Notes: generated from the letters alone by a model not told the origin. A stretch of DNA of 64,000 nt from Halolactibacillus miurensis (GCF_900116255.1 NZ_FPAI01000003.1:124001-188000); one strand, 5' to 3'. Counted from the stretch's first letter, positions 52,680-62,210 are shown. Made by a program: numbers and translations.

Positions 52680-53513
52680 TTACGCATTTAATTCTTCTGG
52701 GTTCGGTCCTGTCCGGTCACCATTATGCAACGCATCGATCTGTGCCATCTCTCGTTCTGATAAGGTAAAGTCAAAAATATCTGCATTTTCCTCAATCCGA
52801 CTTTTGTTTACGGACTTGGGGATGGTTAAGATACCGTGTTGATAATCCCAGCGTAAAATCACTTGGGCAACTGACTTTTTATGCGCTTTGGCGATTTCGG
52901 TTAACGAATCAACCTCAAACAGATCGCCACGTTTAAGCGGAGACCATGCTTGGACTTTGATGCCTTCTGCTTGACAGTAATCACGTAAGGTCTGTTGATT
53001 TAAATGTGGGTGACATTCGACTTGATTAACCATCGGTAAAACCTTCGCGGTTGTTTTTAAATCTTCTAAATGATTGATATTGAAGTTACTCACGCCAATC
53101 GCCCGTACTTTCTTGTCTTCATACAGTTTCTCAAGCGCACGCCACGTGTCTTTAAATTTATCTTGTTTTGGCATCGGCCAGTGAATGAGATATAAATCAA
53201 GATAATCAAAGCCAAGTTTGTCTAATGTCGTATCAAAAGCTTTTAATGTCTCCTCGTATCCCTGGTCAGTGTTCCACACTTTTGACGTGACAAAAATATC
53301 CTCGCGATCAATACCTGACTGTCTCACGGCCGCACCAACGGCTTGTTCATTATCGTATAAACTCGCGGTATCAATTAAGCGATACCCCGACTTAATCGCA
53401 TACGTGATAGCTTCCATGCCTTGTTGTTCATCAGGAATTTTATACACACCTAAGCCAAACACTGGCATCTTTATACCATTATGTAATTCAGTTGTTTCTT
53501 GTAGTGTCATCAT
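52680..53513 (-). CDS. Aldo-keto reductase 2
   Basis: A 277-aa paralogue of the neighbouring gene with the same catalytic tetrad (YRLIDTASLYDNE, FVTSKVWNTD, YLIHWPMPK) and cofactor motif LTIPKSVNKSRIEEN. The two proteins are similar along their whole length, which indicates a tandem duplication. GGAGG precedes two adjacent ATGs, so the start may be one codon later. Confidence 0.92.
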   Translation of the reverse strand: MMTLQETTELHNGIKMPVFGLGVYKIPDEQQGMEAITYAIKSGYRLIDTASLYDNEQAVGAAVRQSGIDREDIFVTSKVWNTDQGYEETLKAFDTTLDKLGFDYLDLYLIHWPMPKQDKFKDTWRALEKLYEDKKVRAIGVSNFNINHLEDLKTTAKVLPMVNQVECHPHLNQQTLRDYCQAEGIKVQAWSPLKRGDLFEVDSLTEIAKAHKKSVAQVILRWDYQHGILTIPKSVNKSRIEENADIFDFTLSEREMAQIDALHNGDRTGPNPEELNA

Positions 53514-53604
53514 ATGTCCTCCTTTATTGTTAGTTTCAGTATAGCGCTTACTTTCTTTAGATTCTAATATTTTAACTTATGAGTCATTTTTTGTTCATTA
53601 ACGC

Positions 53605-53633
53605 TTGCATCTTTAAAAATAAGCGTTTATAAT
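53605..53633 (+). promoter_or_regulatory. Promoter of the ZIP transporter gene
   Basis: TTGCAT at 53605-53610 and TATAAT at 53628-53633 are 17 bp apart. Confidence 0.7.
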
Positions 53634-53725
53634 TTGGATAAGATTAATTTTGCCCTAACGCAACTTTTTAGAGTGAGAGACACTTTATGTGAAATAATTA
53701 TGAGTTTGAAAGCGAGGACAAGCCA

Positions 53726-54538
53726 TTGGACAACCTATTATTAGCATTTGGTTTAACATTATTCGCTGGTCTTGCGACCGGTATTGGAAGTATTTTAGCG
53801 TTTTTCACATCAACAACGAACACTAAATTTTTATCTTATTCACTCGGTTTTTCAGCCGGGGTCATGATTTACGTTTCCATGATTGAAATTTTCCCGAAAG
53901 CCCAAGAATCATTGACTATTGAATTCGGCGAAAAACTCGGGGCATGGTATACCGTTTTAGGGTTCTTTGGTGGGATGTTGTTAATTACACTGATTGATAA
54001 ATTCATTCCGAAGCAAGGTAACCCCCACGAAATCCGCCGCGTAGAAGATATGGATGAAAAAGAAGCAGAGAAAGCTAAACAACAAGGCCATTTAATGAAA
54101 ATGGGAACCTTCACTGCCTTGGCCATTGCGATTCACAACTTCCCAGAAGGCATCGCGACTTTTACCGCCACCTTGCAGGACCCGGGCCTCGGTATTCCGA
54201 TTGCGATTGCGATCGCCATCCACAATATCCCCGAAGGAATTGCCATTTCTGTGCCGATTTATTTTGCGACTGGGAGTAAGAAGAAAGCATTTAAACTGTC
54301 ATTTCTCTCAGGTCTTGCTGAACCAGCTGGTGCTATTATCGCCTACTTCCTTCTCATGCCTTTTCTATCTGACGGGTTATTTGGAATTATTTTTGCGGCC
54401 GTGGCAGGGATTATGGTGTTTATCTCACTTGATGAGTTACTGCCCGCTGCGAAAAAGTATGATGAGACCCATAAATCGATTTATGGTCTTGTCGCTGGTA
54501 TGATTGTGATGGCTCTTAGTTTATTATTGCTTATGTAA
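53726..54538 (+). CDS. zupT: ZIP-family divalent metal transporter (ZupT-like)
   Basis: A 270-aa protein with about eight membrane segments. The metal path is marked by AIAIHNFPEGIATF in one segment and AIAIAIHNIPEGIAIS in the next. It imports zinc, and often iron or manganese too. The start is a TTG at 53726, with GAGGAC upstream and no in-frame ATG near. The cytoplasmic loop (about 95-120) is charged rather than His-rich. Single-gene unit. Confidence 0.9.
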   Translation: MDNLLLAFGLTLFAGLATGIGSILAFFTSTTNTKFLSYSLGFSAGVMIYVSMIEIFPKAQESLTIEFGEKLGAWYTVLGFFGGMLLITLIDKFIPKQGNPHEIRRVEDMDEKEAEKAKQQGHLMKMGTFTALAIAIHNFPEGIATFTATLQDPGLGIPIAIAIAIHNIPEGIAISVPIYFATGSKKKAFKLSFLSGLAEPAGAIIAYFLLMPFLSDGLFGIIFAAVAGIMVFISLDELLPAAKKYDETHKSIYGLVAGMIVMALSLLLLM

Positions 54539-54580
54539 AAAGCGCCCCAGAAGTCATCATGACTTTTGGGACGCTTTTTT
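54537..54580. terminator. Shared terminator between zupT and helD
   Basis: AAAAGCGCCCCAGAAGTCA pairs with TGACTTTTGGGACGCTTTTT with a few mismatches, around TCA. Confidence 0.88.
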
Positions 54581-54592
54581 CGTATAAACGGT

Positions 54593-56932
54593 TTAGGCAT
54601 CGCCTTTTTTCGGCGCATGAATTTCCATAATTTTATGGTGTTGGTAGGTTGACGGGTCAACATCGTTTAACCAAGGGGCTACCGTTTGGTGACTCACAAG
54701 TGTTAAGGCATGCATCGCACGCGTCGAAGCTGTATAGAGTAAATACTGGTCGAGCTCGGTAGAGTAATGATGCTTTGAAGCGTCATAAACAATCACCGCA
54801 TCAAACTCAATCCCTTTGGCTAAATAGACAGGTAACACTTTAATGCCTGGTTCAAATTCATGTGTTTCTACCGTCACCAGATTCGCCCCTAAGCTGTGAA
54901 GGTCCAGCCATTCAGTCACTTTCTTTGCTTCTTGTTTTGTTTTAGTGATGACCGCGAGTTGTTCATAGCCTTTCACACGAAACGCCCGTAACTCATCCTG
55001 AATTTTATACATCATCATCTGTTCGGTTTCCACTTCAAAAATGTTTGGTTTATCACCTTGTCTGACGAATGGTTCAATCGTGTAATCATCTTGTTTGGCT
55101 AGTCCTTTTGAGAAGTTCACAAGCTGCTCAGTCGCACGATAACTCTTATTTAATGTTAATACATCCGCATCCGTTAAGCTCTTTAACACATGATCATCGT
55201 TTAATCCATGTAAGTATAACGTTTGATGCACATCACCTAATAAGGTCATTTGGCTATTAGGATAAATCCGCTTCAAATATGCCAGTTGGAACAATGAATA
55301 ATCTTGCGCCTCATCTAAAATCACATGTTGGATTGAGCCACGTTCATCAAAACCCAGACAGACTTTTTCAAAATAAAGAAACGGCGTCGCATCTTCATAC
55401 GTTAGGAAATTATCACTTAACTGTTGTTGGGTTTCTTGTCTGACTTGATTAAATAACGCATCTGTCTCATCAACGTGATCAAACAGTCGCATATACGTCC
55501 GTTTCGTATCAACAAACTGAAGCCGTTTGATTTTATTTCGCAGTGGTTTAAATAATTTATTGATCAATCGCAATTTTAAAATTTGTTGTTCCCGTTCCGC
55601 ATGATTAAACCAATCCATCGTATCTTGTTCACGCTCAATTTGTTCATAGGCTGCCTGATAATCATCAATATCTAATAACTCTAATTCATCCTCTAACCAA
55701 TCGGCATCCATTAATTGCTTTTGTTCTTCTTTTAATGACGATAAAATAAAATCACGCAATTGGTGTAACCTCACTTGAACCGACTCGTTTTGGTCCATCT
55801 TGTAAAAATAACGGGTTAATTCTTGTTTAGACACAATCACATGGTCACGAAAGCGAATATTACGAAACGCAAGACCGCGATGTTTTAACTCCTCTAAATA
55901 GCGATCGACTTTTTCCTTAAAAGCGAGTGATGCTTTATACTGCATGTTTACTTGTCTCATCTCTGTCACTTTTCCTGTCAGTAAGGTTTCTAATTGATCA
56001 AAAGGTGTTTCAATCACAAAGCGGCGACCAAGCTCTTGTTCTAGGTAATGATAAAAAGTGACTTGTTCGACTTGGTCTTCCCCGAGTTCAGGTAACACAC
56101 GTGAGACATACGTATGGAATAACGGATTCGGTGAAAAGAGCAACATTTGTTCCGCCGTTAATTCCCCGCGGAACCGGTAGAGTAAGTAAGCAATCCGCTG
56201 CAAAGCTGCTGAGGTCTTCCCGCTTCCAGCGACACCTTGGACGATTAAGTCTTTCTTTTTTTCATGGCGAATAATTTTATTTTGTTCTTGTTGGATAGTG
56301 GCGACAATATTTTTCATCGTTGTATCTGCCGTTTCTCCGAGCACTTGTTGTAAGAGTCCGTCCCCAATCGTGAGACCGGTATCAAACATGCCTTCAAGTT
56401 CCCCGCGCTTCACCACATATTGACGCTTTAATGTCATGTCGCCCGTAATCGTTTCATCGATTGCTTGATACTGACTCGCACCAGGTGGATAGTCATAGTA
56501 CATCGAGGCAATCGGGGCACGCCAGTCATAAACATAGAAGTCTTCTTCATTATTCTTTAAAAGTGACGATGTCCCAATATAAATCGGTTCTGCCTCACTT
56601 TCCCCGCTCTCCTTAAAATCAATCCGACCGAAATAGGGCTGATCATAAAGCCGGCTTAATTGTTTAAAAGTATGATCTTGTTGGTCATGGTGACGTTCAC
56701 GCTCTGATAAGAATTCTGCCTGTTGTTTCAAACTCGCTTGTGTCTCAATCGCATCATCCATTTCCGTTAAATTGACGGTGACATCTTCAAAAAATTCTTT
56801 CCGTAAATCTAACACATCAGTCCGAATACGTTTGACACGCTTCATTAATTTATTCAGACGGTTTTTAATGACGGTTTTCACCTCATGAAACCGTTCCTGT
56901 TCTTCTTCAAATGATTGATTGTGTTCTGTCAT
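54593..56932 (-). CDS. helD: RNA polymerase-recycling helicase-like ATPase HelD
   Basis: A 779-aa superfamily-1 ATPase. It has a long N-terminal coiled coil (about 5-90), Walker A QGVAGSGKTSAALQR, Walker B VILDEAQDYS, and C-terminal helicase motifs including LYTASTRAMHALTLVSH. In Bacillus HelD frees stalled RNA polymerase from nucleic acid. Size matches HelD rather than UvrD or PcrA. The ATG at 56930-56932 has GGGGAG about 9 nt upstream; the longer frame to 57007 is rejected. Confidence 0.92.
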   Translation of the reverse strand: MTEHNQSFEEEQERFHEVKTVIKNRLNKLMKRVKRIRTDVLDLRKEFFEDVTVNLTEMDDAIETQASLKQQAEFLSERERHHDQQDHTFKQLSRLYDQPYFGRIDFKESGESEAEPIYIGTSSLLKNNEEDFYVYDWRAPIASMYYDYPPGASQYQAIDETITGDMTLKRQYVVKRGELEGMFDTGLTIGDGLLQQVLGETADTTMKNIVATIQQEQNKIIRHEKKKDLIVQGVAGSGKTSAALQRIAYLLYRFRGELTAEQMLLFSPNPLFHTYVSRVLPELGEDQVEQVTFYHYLEQELGRRFVIETPFDQLETLLTGKVTEMRQVNMQYKASLAFKEKVDRYLEELKHRGLAFRNIRFRDHVIVSKQELTRYFYKMDQNESVQVRLHQLRDFILSSLKEEQKQLMDADWLEDELELLDIDDYQAAYEQIEREQDTMDWFNHAEREQQILKLRLINKLFKPLRNKIKRLQFVDTKRTYMRLFDHVDETDALFNQVRQETQQQLSDNFLTYEDATPFLYFEKVCLGFDERGSIQHVILDEAQDYSLFQLAYLKRIYPNSQMTLLGDVHQTLYLHGLNDDHVLKSLTDADVLTLNKSYRATEQLVNFSKGLAKQDDYTIEPFVRQGDKPNIFEVETEQMMMYKIQDELRAFRVKGYEQLAVITKTKQEAKKVTEWLDLHSLGANLVTVETHEFEPGIKVLPVYLAKGIEFDAVIVYDASKHHYSTELDQYLLYTASTRAMHALTLVSHQTVAPWLNDVDPSTYQHHKIMEIHAPKKGDA

Positions 56933-57196
56933 TGTGGTTCTCCCCTTTGATGTATCTGTTGCTACGTATATGTACCCTTCATTGTAGAAGATTATGCGCG
57001 AAAACACTAGTACGTAACCTCAAATCATTGATAAATACCGTTAAAATCTGTTCGATAGACGACAAACCTAAAAAGTAAGCGATCACAGTCATTTTTCTGG
57101 GCAAATCCCTTCCAAAAGGATAGAAATTCCGGTATGCTAATTAATTAGAGCAACGAAATAATTTTACCGAAAGCATTCAGAAAGAAGGGAATTATC
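56933..57196. promoter_or_regulatory. Divergent region between helD and the MFS gene
   Basis: About 260 bp. A weak plus promoter may be TTCCAA at 57110-57115 with TATGCT at 57133-57138. The ribosome site AAGAAGGGA at about 57182-57190 leads to no normal start codon. Nothing else is recognised. Confidence 0.35.
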
Positions 57197-57235
57197 ATCA
57201 ATCAAGAACAACAGGTAACAAAAAACGTCAGCATC

Positions 57236-58417
57236 ATGTGGTTTGCGAACTTTTTTATTGCCGGAAGCATTACGATGGTCCAACCATTTCTATCCTTATA
57301 TATTGACACGTTAGGTAACTTTTCTGACGAATACGTCCAAACGTGGTCAGGTATTATTTTTAGTATCACATTTGTGAGCGCCTTTTTATTCTCACCTCTT
57401 TGGGGGAAGATTGGCGACCGGATTGGGCGTAAGCCGATTCTAGTCGTCTTCGCTTTTGGTCTCGGCTTATCGCTATTATTAATGGGCTTTGTGACGTCGA
57501 TTATCCAACTGTTTTTCTTGCGCTTATTTATGGGGGTCTTTACCGGATTTATCTCGTTATCTCAAGCCTTAATCTCGACCCAAACATCTAAGCGCGTCGC
57601 CGGTAAAGTGCTCGGCACACTTCAGACTGGAAGTATTACCGGCACATTAATGGGACCACTTCTAGGCGGGATCTTAGCCGATTTATTTGGTTATCAGTCG
57701 ACGTTTAAATGGCTGAGTTTAGTGTTATTTATCTCGAGTTTACTCGTCCTCTTTGGGATTAAAGAATTTAAAGTACAAGAAGATTCAGCGATTGATCAGA
57801 CGCGTTATTCGTCACGTCAAGTACTCCTTCACATTTTACGCCAGCCCGTCTTACTGTTGATTATGTTGATGTCGATGATTGTTCAAATTGCGAACTTCAG
57901 CATTCAACCTATTTTGCCGTTATTTATCGGTGAAATACACGGGAGTGTGAATCTTGCCTTTTTCTCAGGTCTTGCTTTTTCTGCTTCTGGACTCGGTAAT
58001 TTACTGTTTTCACGACGCATTGGACGTTTAGGCGATCATTACGGTTATGTTAAGTTGTTAACGATGATGTTGATCCTCGCCGCCGTTGTCTATTTCCCTG
58101 GCGGTTTTGTGACGTCTTTATGGCAACTGATTATTTTACGTTTCTTAATGGGGATCTTTATTGGTGGGGTTATTCCACTACGGATTGCCTATATTAGACA
58201 AGCGGCACCGATTGAAATGCAGGGGGAAGTGTTAGGTTATAATACGAGCTTACGCTTTTTTGGAAACATGATTGGTCCGATGCTTGGGGCTGCGATTAGC
58301 GCAAGCTTAGGTTATTCCGCTGTCTTTTTATCGACCGCGAGTTTACTGATGATTAGCGCACTCATTATGATTTATGCGATGAAACGTCATCCAGAGTATG
58401 CGGTCAATAGCTTATAG
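57236..58417 (+). CDS. MFS exporter (MdtG-like multidrug efflux type)
   Basis: At least 393 aa with about 12 membrane segments. Family marks are LWGKIGDRIGRKPILV after segment 2 and a mirrored loop, RRIGRLGDHYGYVK, in the second half. Such proteins export drugs or metabolites by proton antiport. The first ATG in frame (57236) lies inside the first membrane segment and has no ribosome site near. The good site at 57182-57190 points to ATC at 57197 (or ATT/ATC just before), which would add 13 residues and give the usual short N-terminal tail. Confidence 0.82.
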   Translation: MWFANFFIAGSITMVQPFLSLYIDTLGNFSDEYVQTWSGIIFSITFVSAFLFSPLWGKIGDRIGRKPILVVFAFGLGLSLLLMGFVTSIIQLFFLRLFMGVFTGFISLSQALISTQTSKRVAGKVLGTLQTGSITGTLMGPLLGGILADLFGYQSTFKWLSLVLFISSLLVLFGIKEFKVQEDSAIDQTRYSSRQVLLHILRQPVLLLIMLMSMIVQIANFSIQPILPLFIGEIHGSVNLAFFSGLAFSASGLGNLLFSRRIGRLGDHYGYVKLLTMMLILAAVVYFPGGFVTSLWQLIILRFLMGIFIGGVIPLRIAYIRQAAPIEMQGEVLGYNTSLRFFGNMIGPMLGAAISASLGYSAVFLSTASLLMISALIMIYAMKRHPEYAVNSL

Positions 58418-58451
58418 CGCAATAAAAGCAAATAGCTAAAGATTATCAGAC

Positions 58452-58481
58452 AAATAAGCCTGTCAGCTGACAGGCTTATTT
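58452..58481. terminator. Palindromic terminator between the MFS gene and ridA
   Basis: AAATAAGCCTGTCAG and its exact complement form a 30-nt perfect palindrome with T-rich flanks; usable on both strands. Confidence 0.85.
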
Positions 58482-58518
58482 AATATCTTCACGATGTTTA
58501 TTCATGACATTATCGTCA

Positions 58519-58896
58519 TTATTTCTTTACAATCGCATCCACTTCAACTTTAACGCCTTTAGGTAACTTTGACACTTCAACGGTTGCGCGTGCTGGGTAC
58601 GGGGCATTTAAAAATAGGCGATAGGTGTCATTAAGTGCTTGAAAGTCATTTAAATCGGTTACATAAATCGTGAACTTTACGACATGATCGAGCGTTACTT
58701 TCGCTTGTTCACAAATAGCCTGTAAGTTTTTCATGACTTGTTTTGTTTGTTCCACAATACCTCCCTCAACGACTTCCATCGTCTCTGGGTCTAATGGGAT
58801 TTGACCTGAAATAAAGATTAAATCACCGATATCTATTGCTTGTGAATAAGGGCCAATCGCTTGTGGTGCGTTATCTGTTTGAATTTCTTTTTTCAA
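58519..58896 (-). CDS. ridA: Enamine/imine deaminase RidA
   Basis: A 125-aa Rid-family protein that hydrolyses reactive enamines such as 2-aminoacrylate. APQAIGPYSQAI at the start, LIFISGQIPLDPETM, and the substrate Arg in PYPARATVEV near the end are the family marks. The frame has an ATG at 58905 that touches the ribosome site GAGAGG, so translation more likely begins at TTG at 58894-58896, 9 nt beyond it, giving the usual KKEIQ start. Confidence 0.94.
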   Translation of the reverse strand: MKKEIQTDNAPQAIGPYSQAIDIGDLIFISGQIPLDPETMEVVEGGIVEQTKQVMKNLQAICEQAKVTLDHVVKFTIYVTDLNDFQALNDTYRLFLNAPYPARATVEVSKLPKGVKVEVDAIVKK

Positions 58897-58929
58897 TCGA
58901 CTCATCCTCTCGTCAGTATTCCTTAAATT

Positions 58930-58958
58930 TTAACATAATTCAGTTAATTTGGTATACT
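58930..58958 (+). promoter_or_regulatory. Promoter of the yjbQ-like gene
   Basis: TTAACA at 58930-58935 and TATACT at 58953-58958 are separated by 17 bp. Confidence 0.7.
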
Positions 58959-59008
58959 ATCTGTAACATATATTTTAAAATCATTTACTAAACGAGAGGA
59001 GGATAACT

Positions 59009-59410
59009 ATGTTTCAAACATTCTCACTTCCAACGCATCATCATAGCGAAATGATTGAGATAACCGATACGATTGAGCAATACTTAAAAGACGCAAGTGT
59101 TCGCGACGGGATTGTGATTGTGTCTAGTGCGCATACAACAGCTGGTATCACGGTCAATGAAAATGCTGATCCTGATGTGAAATCCGACTTTTTAAGGCGC
59201 CTTGATGAGGTGTATCCTTGGGAACACTCACTTGACCGACATATGGAAGGCAATACCGCCGCTCACTTAAAGACAAGTACCGTCGGCCATAGTCAGACGA
59301 TTGTCATTGATAACGGTAGACTTATCCTTGGGACGTGGCAAGGGATTTACTTTTGTGAATTTGACGGACCAAGACAGCGTACGTATCATGTGAAAGTGAT
59401 ACAAGGTTAA
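59009..59410 (+). CDS. yjbQ: YjbQ (UPF0047) family protein
   Basis: A 133-aa small beta-rich protein. [36 protein letters not shown] and [16 protein letters not shown] are the conserved UPF0047 blocks, with His and Glu residues that suggest a metal site. Some members show weak thiamine-phosphate synthase activity, but the true role is unclear. AGGAGG precedes the ATG. It ends at a bidirectional terminator. Confidence 0.92.
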   Translation: MFQTFSLPTHHHSEMIEITDTIEQYLKDASVRDGIVIVSSAHTTAGITVNENADPDVKSDFLRRLDEVYPWEHSLDRHMEGNTAAHLKTSTVGHSQTIVIDNGRLILGTWQGIYFCEFDGPRQRTYHVKVIQG

Positions 59411-59453
59411 AAAAATCCCCATCTCAAGTTAATGTTGAGATGGGGATTTTTTT
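59411..59453. terminator. Shared terminator between yjbQ and yesL
   Basis: AAAAATCCCCATCTCAA and TTGAGATGGGGATTTTT pair perfectly around a 7-nt loop. Confidence 0.95.
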
Positions 59454-60087
59454 AGGATGATGGAGACGTCTTTTTTAACAACGGCTCTGCTTTTTCAATA
59501 CGAACGATACTTAACCAATTGATGCCAATGGCCATCATGACTACGAGTAATAAAGCAATCATCACGGTAAATTCAACAGTTAAAATCCCGACAATCACTA
59601 ACCATACGACCATTAAAACCGTCGTAAGTGGCTTTGTGACCGTCATTACAAACGTTAGGATCATATAATTTTTCACCGATAACTCAAACCGAGAAAAGAG
59701 TGGAAAAAATTGCAGTAACATCCCAATATACACGAGTGTAAGCGCTGATACACCGACAAGTAAAGCTGTAGCTGCAGGGTGATTTATTCTAATTAAAAAA
59801 TTGAAATCAAGATATAGAAACAATCCGACAACACCAAAAATTAATCCAATACAATTGGCGGAGACAAACGCTTGTTTAAACTCATAGGCATAAGCTTTAA
59901 ACACATGTGCGATCTCTTCATTACGAATCATTTGGCGAATCAACTGATTCATCGCTGCAGTGGCTGGCATGATGCCAAAAACAATCCCACCCAACAGCGT
60001 AAATAACACCCACAACGTATTGATGTAGATTAATTTCACTAGTTTATCTAGTACAGACATCATTGTTTCTGCCCAGTTGGATGCCAT
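59452..60087 (-). CDS. yesL: YesL-family (DUF624) membrane protein
   Basis: A 211-aa protein with about five membrane segments. KLIYINTLWVLFTLLGGIVFGIMPATAAM at the start is the DUF624 signature. YesL-like genes commonly follow CUT1 sugar transporters in Bacilli, as here, but their role is unknown. The ATG at 60085-60087 has GGAGAGGAAG upstream; the frame to 60129 is rejected. It is the last gene of the sugar-transport operon. Confidence 0.88.
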   Translation of the reverse strand: MASNWAETMMSVLDKLVKLIYINTLWVLFTLLGGIVFGIMPATAAMNQLIRQMIRNEEIAHVFKAYAYEFKQAFVSANCIGLIFGVVGLFLYLDFNFLIRINHPAATALLVGVSALTLVYIGMLLQFFPLFSRFELSVKNYMILTFVMTVTKPLTTVLMVVWLVIVGILTVEFTVMIALLLVVMMAIGINWLSIVRIEKAEPLLKKTSPSS

Positions 60088-60189
60088 ATCGCTTCCTCTC
60101 CTTCCTCTAAGATGTTGCATATTTCTCACTACTTGTCACTGATTATTTACGATGAAACACACGAGGTCGATCGTTCATACATCTTGAAC

Positions 60190-60203
60190 ACAACGATCGT
60201 TGT
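60190..60203. repeat. 14-bp palindrome between permease and yesL
   Basis: ACAACGATCGTTGT is a perfect palindrome in the gap between the second permease and yesL. No function is assigned. Confidence 0.4.
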
Positions 60204-60223
60204 TATCTTCACGTCTACGCGTA

Positions 60224-61066
60224 TCAACCTTTTACACCTGAAATAGCAATAGATTCAATAATTTGTTTCTGGAACACAAGGAAAATAACGAGCATCGGTA
60301 ATAAGGCAATAATCGATGCAGCCATAATTAATGGATAATCTGTTTGAATTGCATAGGTCGCATTAAAGTTTGCAATAACTAATTGAATCGTTAGTTTGTC
60401 TGGTGAATTCAAATAGATAATCGGCGCTAAATAGTCATTCCAAACAGCCATAAACCAAAGAATGAACTGAGCAGCAATCGCCGGCTTAATAAGTGGGACA
60501 ATGATTCGGATGAAAATTCCAAAAAACGATGTGCCATCTATTTTTGCCGCTTCAATTACCGCATTAGGGACATTAATTAAGTATTGTCTTAAGAAGAAAA
60601 CCATCACAATGTTCCCAAATATAGGCGGGATGATCAACGGTAGTAATGTATCAACCCAACCAATGCTCGCAAACATTGAGAATTGAGGAATCATTAAACT
60701 TGGATACGGGATCATCATCGCCGATAATAGTAACAAGAAAATCATATTTTTATTTTTGAGTCGTAGTTTCGCAAAGGCAAAGGCCGCTAAACTTGATGTA
60801 AATGACCCAACGATTGTTACAGATAAAGAAATAATCAAACTGTTTTTAATCCCTGAAAGTAACGGACCTGCTTCCCAAATCTCTTTATACTTAGAGAAAT
60901 CAAAGACTTCTGGAATCCATACGGGCGGTAAAGCAAACACATCTGACTTTTCTTTTACTGATGTCGATAACATCCATAGGAGGGGCGCAATCATCACAAC
61001 GGCCCCGATACAAAGGATCGTAAATATAAGTATATTAAATAGTTTATTCTTTTTTGCTTCTGTCAC
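60224..61066 (-). CDS. CUT1 sugar ABC transporter permease, MalG type
   Basis: A 280-aa protein with six membrane segments and the EAA loop AVIEAAKIDGTSFFGIFIRIIVPLIKP, which docks with the ATPase. It is one half of the channel. The start is likely the GTG at 61064-61066, since AGGTGA lies 6-7 nt upstream; the frame to 61075 starts with another GTG too close to the site. It lies 45 nt after the partner permease. Confidence 0.93.
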   Translation of the reverse strand: MTEAKKNKLFNILIFTILCIGAVVMIAPLLWMLSTSVKEKSDVFALPPVWIPEVFDFSKYKEIWEAGPLLSGIKNSLIISLSVTIVGSFTSSLAAFAFAKLRLKNKNMIFLLLLSAMMIPYPSLMIPQFSMFASIGWVDTLLPLIIPPIFGNIVMVFFLRQYLINVPNAVIEAAKIDGTSFFGIFIRIIVPLIKPAIAAQFILWFMAVWNDYLAPIIYLNSPDKLTIQLVIANFNATYAIQTDYPLIMAASIIALLPMLVIFLVFQKQIIESIAISGVKG

Positions 61067-61111
61067 TTTTCTCACCTCAACTTATCTTTATCACTTTTCC
61101 GCTCAATATGC

Positions 61112-62029
61112 TTAGTCAATTTCAAATGACGATCGATCATTTAATTTAAATTGGATCAAGGTAACAATGAAAATAATCGCCCCTAACACAACAGACATGG
61201 CAGATGCATAACCCATCTGTAAATTATCAAAGGCTTTACGCCAAATATAAAACACAACAGTGGCTGAACTAAATTCCGGTCCACCAGTTGGTGTCATGAT
61301 GTTAATTTCAGTAAACATTTGCGCACCATTAATAATGTTTGTAATGACAAGAAAGAACGTTACTGGTTTAACCATTGGCCACGTGATGTGGATGAACTTT
61401 TTAAACTTATTTGCTCCATCTAAATCGGCTGATTCATAATACATCTTCGGTACACTTTGCAGTGCCGCCAGATAAAGCAACATCGAATAACCGAGTCCTT
61501 TCCAAACGGTCATAATAATCAACGCAGGTTTGACTGTATCTTTATTTTGTAGCCAGTTTGGTCCGTCAATACCAATTAAGTCTAAGAATTGATTGACCAA
61601 GCCATAATCACCGTTATAAGCCCATTGCCATAAGACAGAAATCGCTGCAAGCGATGAAACCACAGGAATATAGTAAATAACACGGAAAGCTGTTGTGCCA
61701 GGGATTTTACGATTCAATCCCATCGCCAGTAATAGCGAAAGTAATAAGCCAATTGGAATCCCTAACATCATAAAGAACGTATTAAATAATGATTTCATAA
61801 AATAATCATCTGTTAATAGTTTTGTATAATTACTCAACCCAACAAAATTCATCGTCCCTAAACCATTCCAATTGGTAAACGATGCATAGATTGAGAAGAA
61901 AAATGGATACAATACAAATATCAAGTAACCGACAAGGGGTGATAAAATAAAGAGCATAGCTGCTCGTGATTCTTTTTTATATAATTTTGATTTTCTTGGT
62001 TTATCTGTTGCGGCTAATTTCGTTGCCAT
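61112..62029 (-). CDS. CUT1 sugar ABC transporter permease, MalF type
   Basis: A 305-aa protein with a basic start (KLAATDKPRKSKLYKKE), six membrane segments, and the EAA-like loop YYESADLDGANKFKKFIHITWPMVKP. It forms the channel with the MalG-type partner. GAGGTGAG precedes the ATG. The operon has no ATPase gene, so a shared ATPase of the MsmX kind, encoded elsewhere, is expected. Confidence 0.94.
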   Translation of the reverse strand: MATKLAATDKPRKSKLYKKESRAAMLFILSPLVGYLIFVLYPFFFSIYASFTNWNGLGTMNFVGLSNYTKLLTDDYFMKSLFNTFFMMLGIPIGLLLSLLLAMGLNRKIPGTTAFRVIYYIPVVSSLAAISVLWQWAYNGDYGLVNQFLDLIGIDGPNWLQNKDTVKPALIIMTVWKGLGYSMLLYLAALQSVPKMYYESADLDGANKFKKFIHITWPMVKPVTFFLVITNIINGAQMFTEINIMTPTGGPEFSSATVVFYIWRKAFDNLQMGYASAMSVVLGAIIFIVTLIQFKLNDRSSFEID

Positions 62030-62155
62030 AGTTTCTCACCTCAAATTCATTAAAGTACTGATGCCTCCCATGATAATAAGCAAAGCTTTCTTATTTACCA
62101 AAAAGATTTGCTTAGGATCAGGAAAGTTATCACATCAATTACTGATTATAAGGAT

Positions 62156-62196
62156 TAATGGGGGAAGAGACCATACTATCTTCTCTTTCCCCATTA
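62156..62196 (-). other. Intercistronic hairpin after the binding-protein gene
   Basis: TAATGGGGGAAGAGA and TCTCTTTCCCCATTA form a 15-bp stem with one G-U pair. It follows the binding-protein stop codon and has no U-tract, as in malE-type operons where such stems protect the binding-protein mRNA and reduce downstream expression. Confidence 0.6.
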
Positions 62197-62210
62197 AACA
62201 TTTTAACTGG

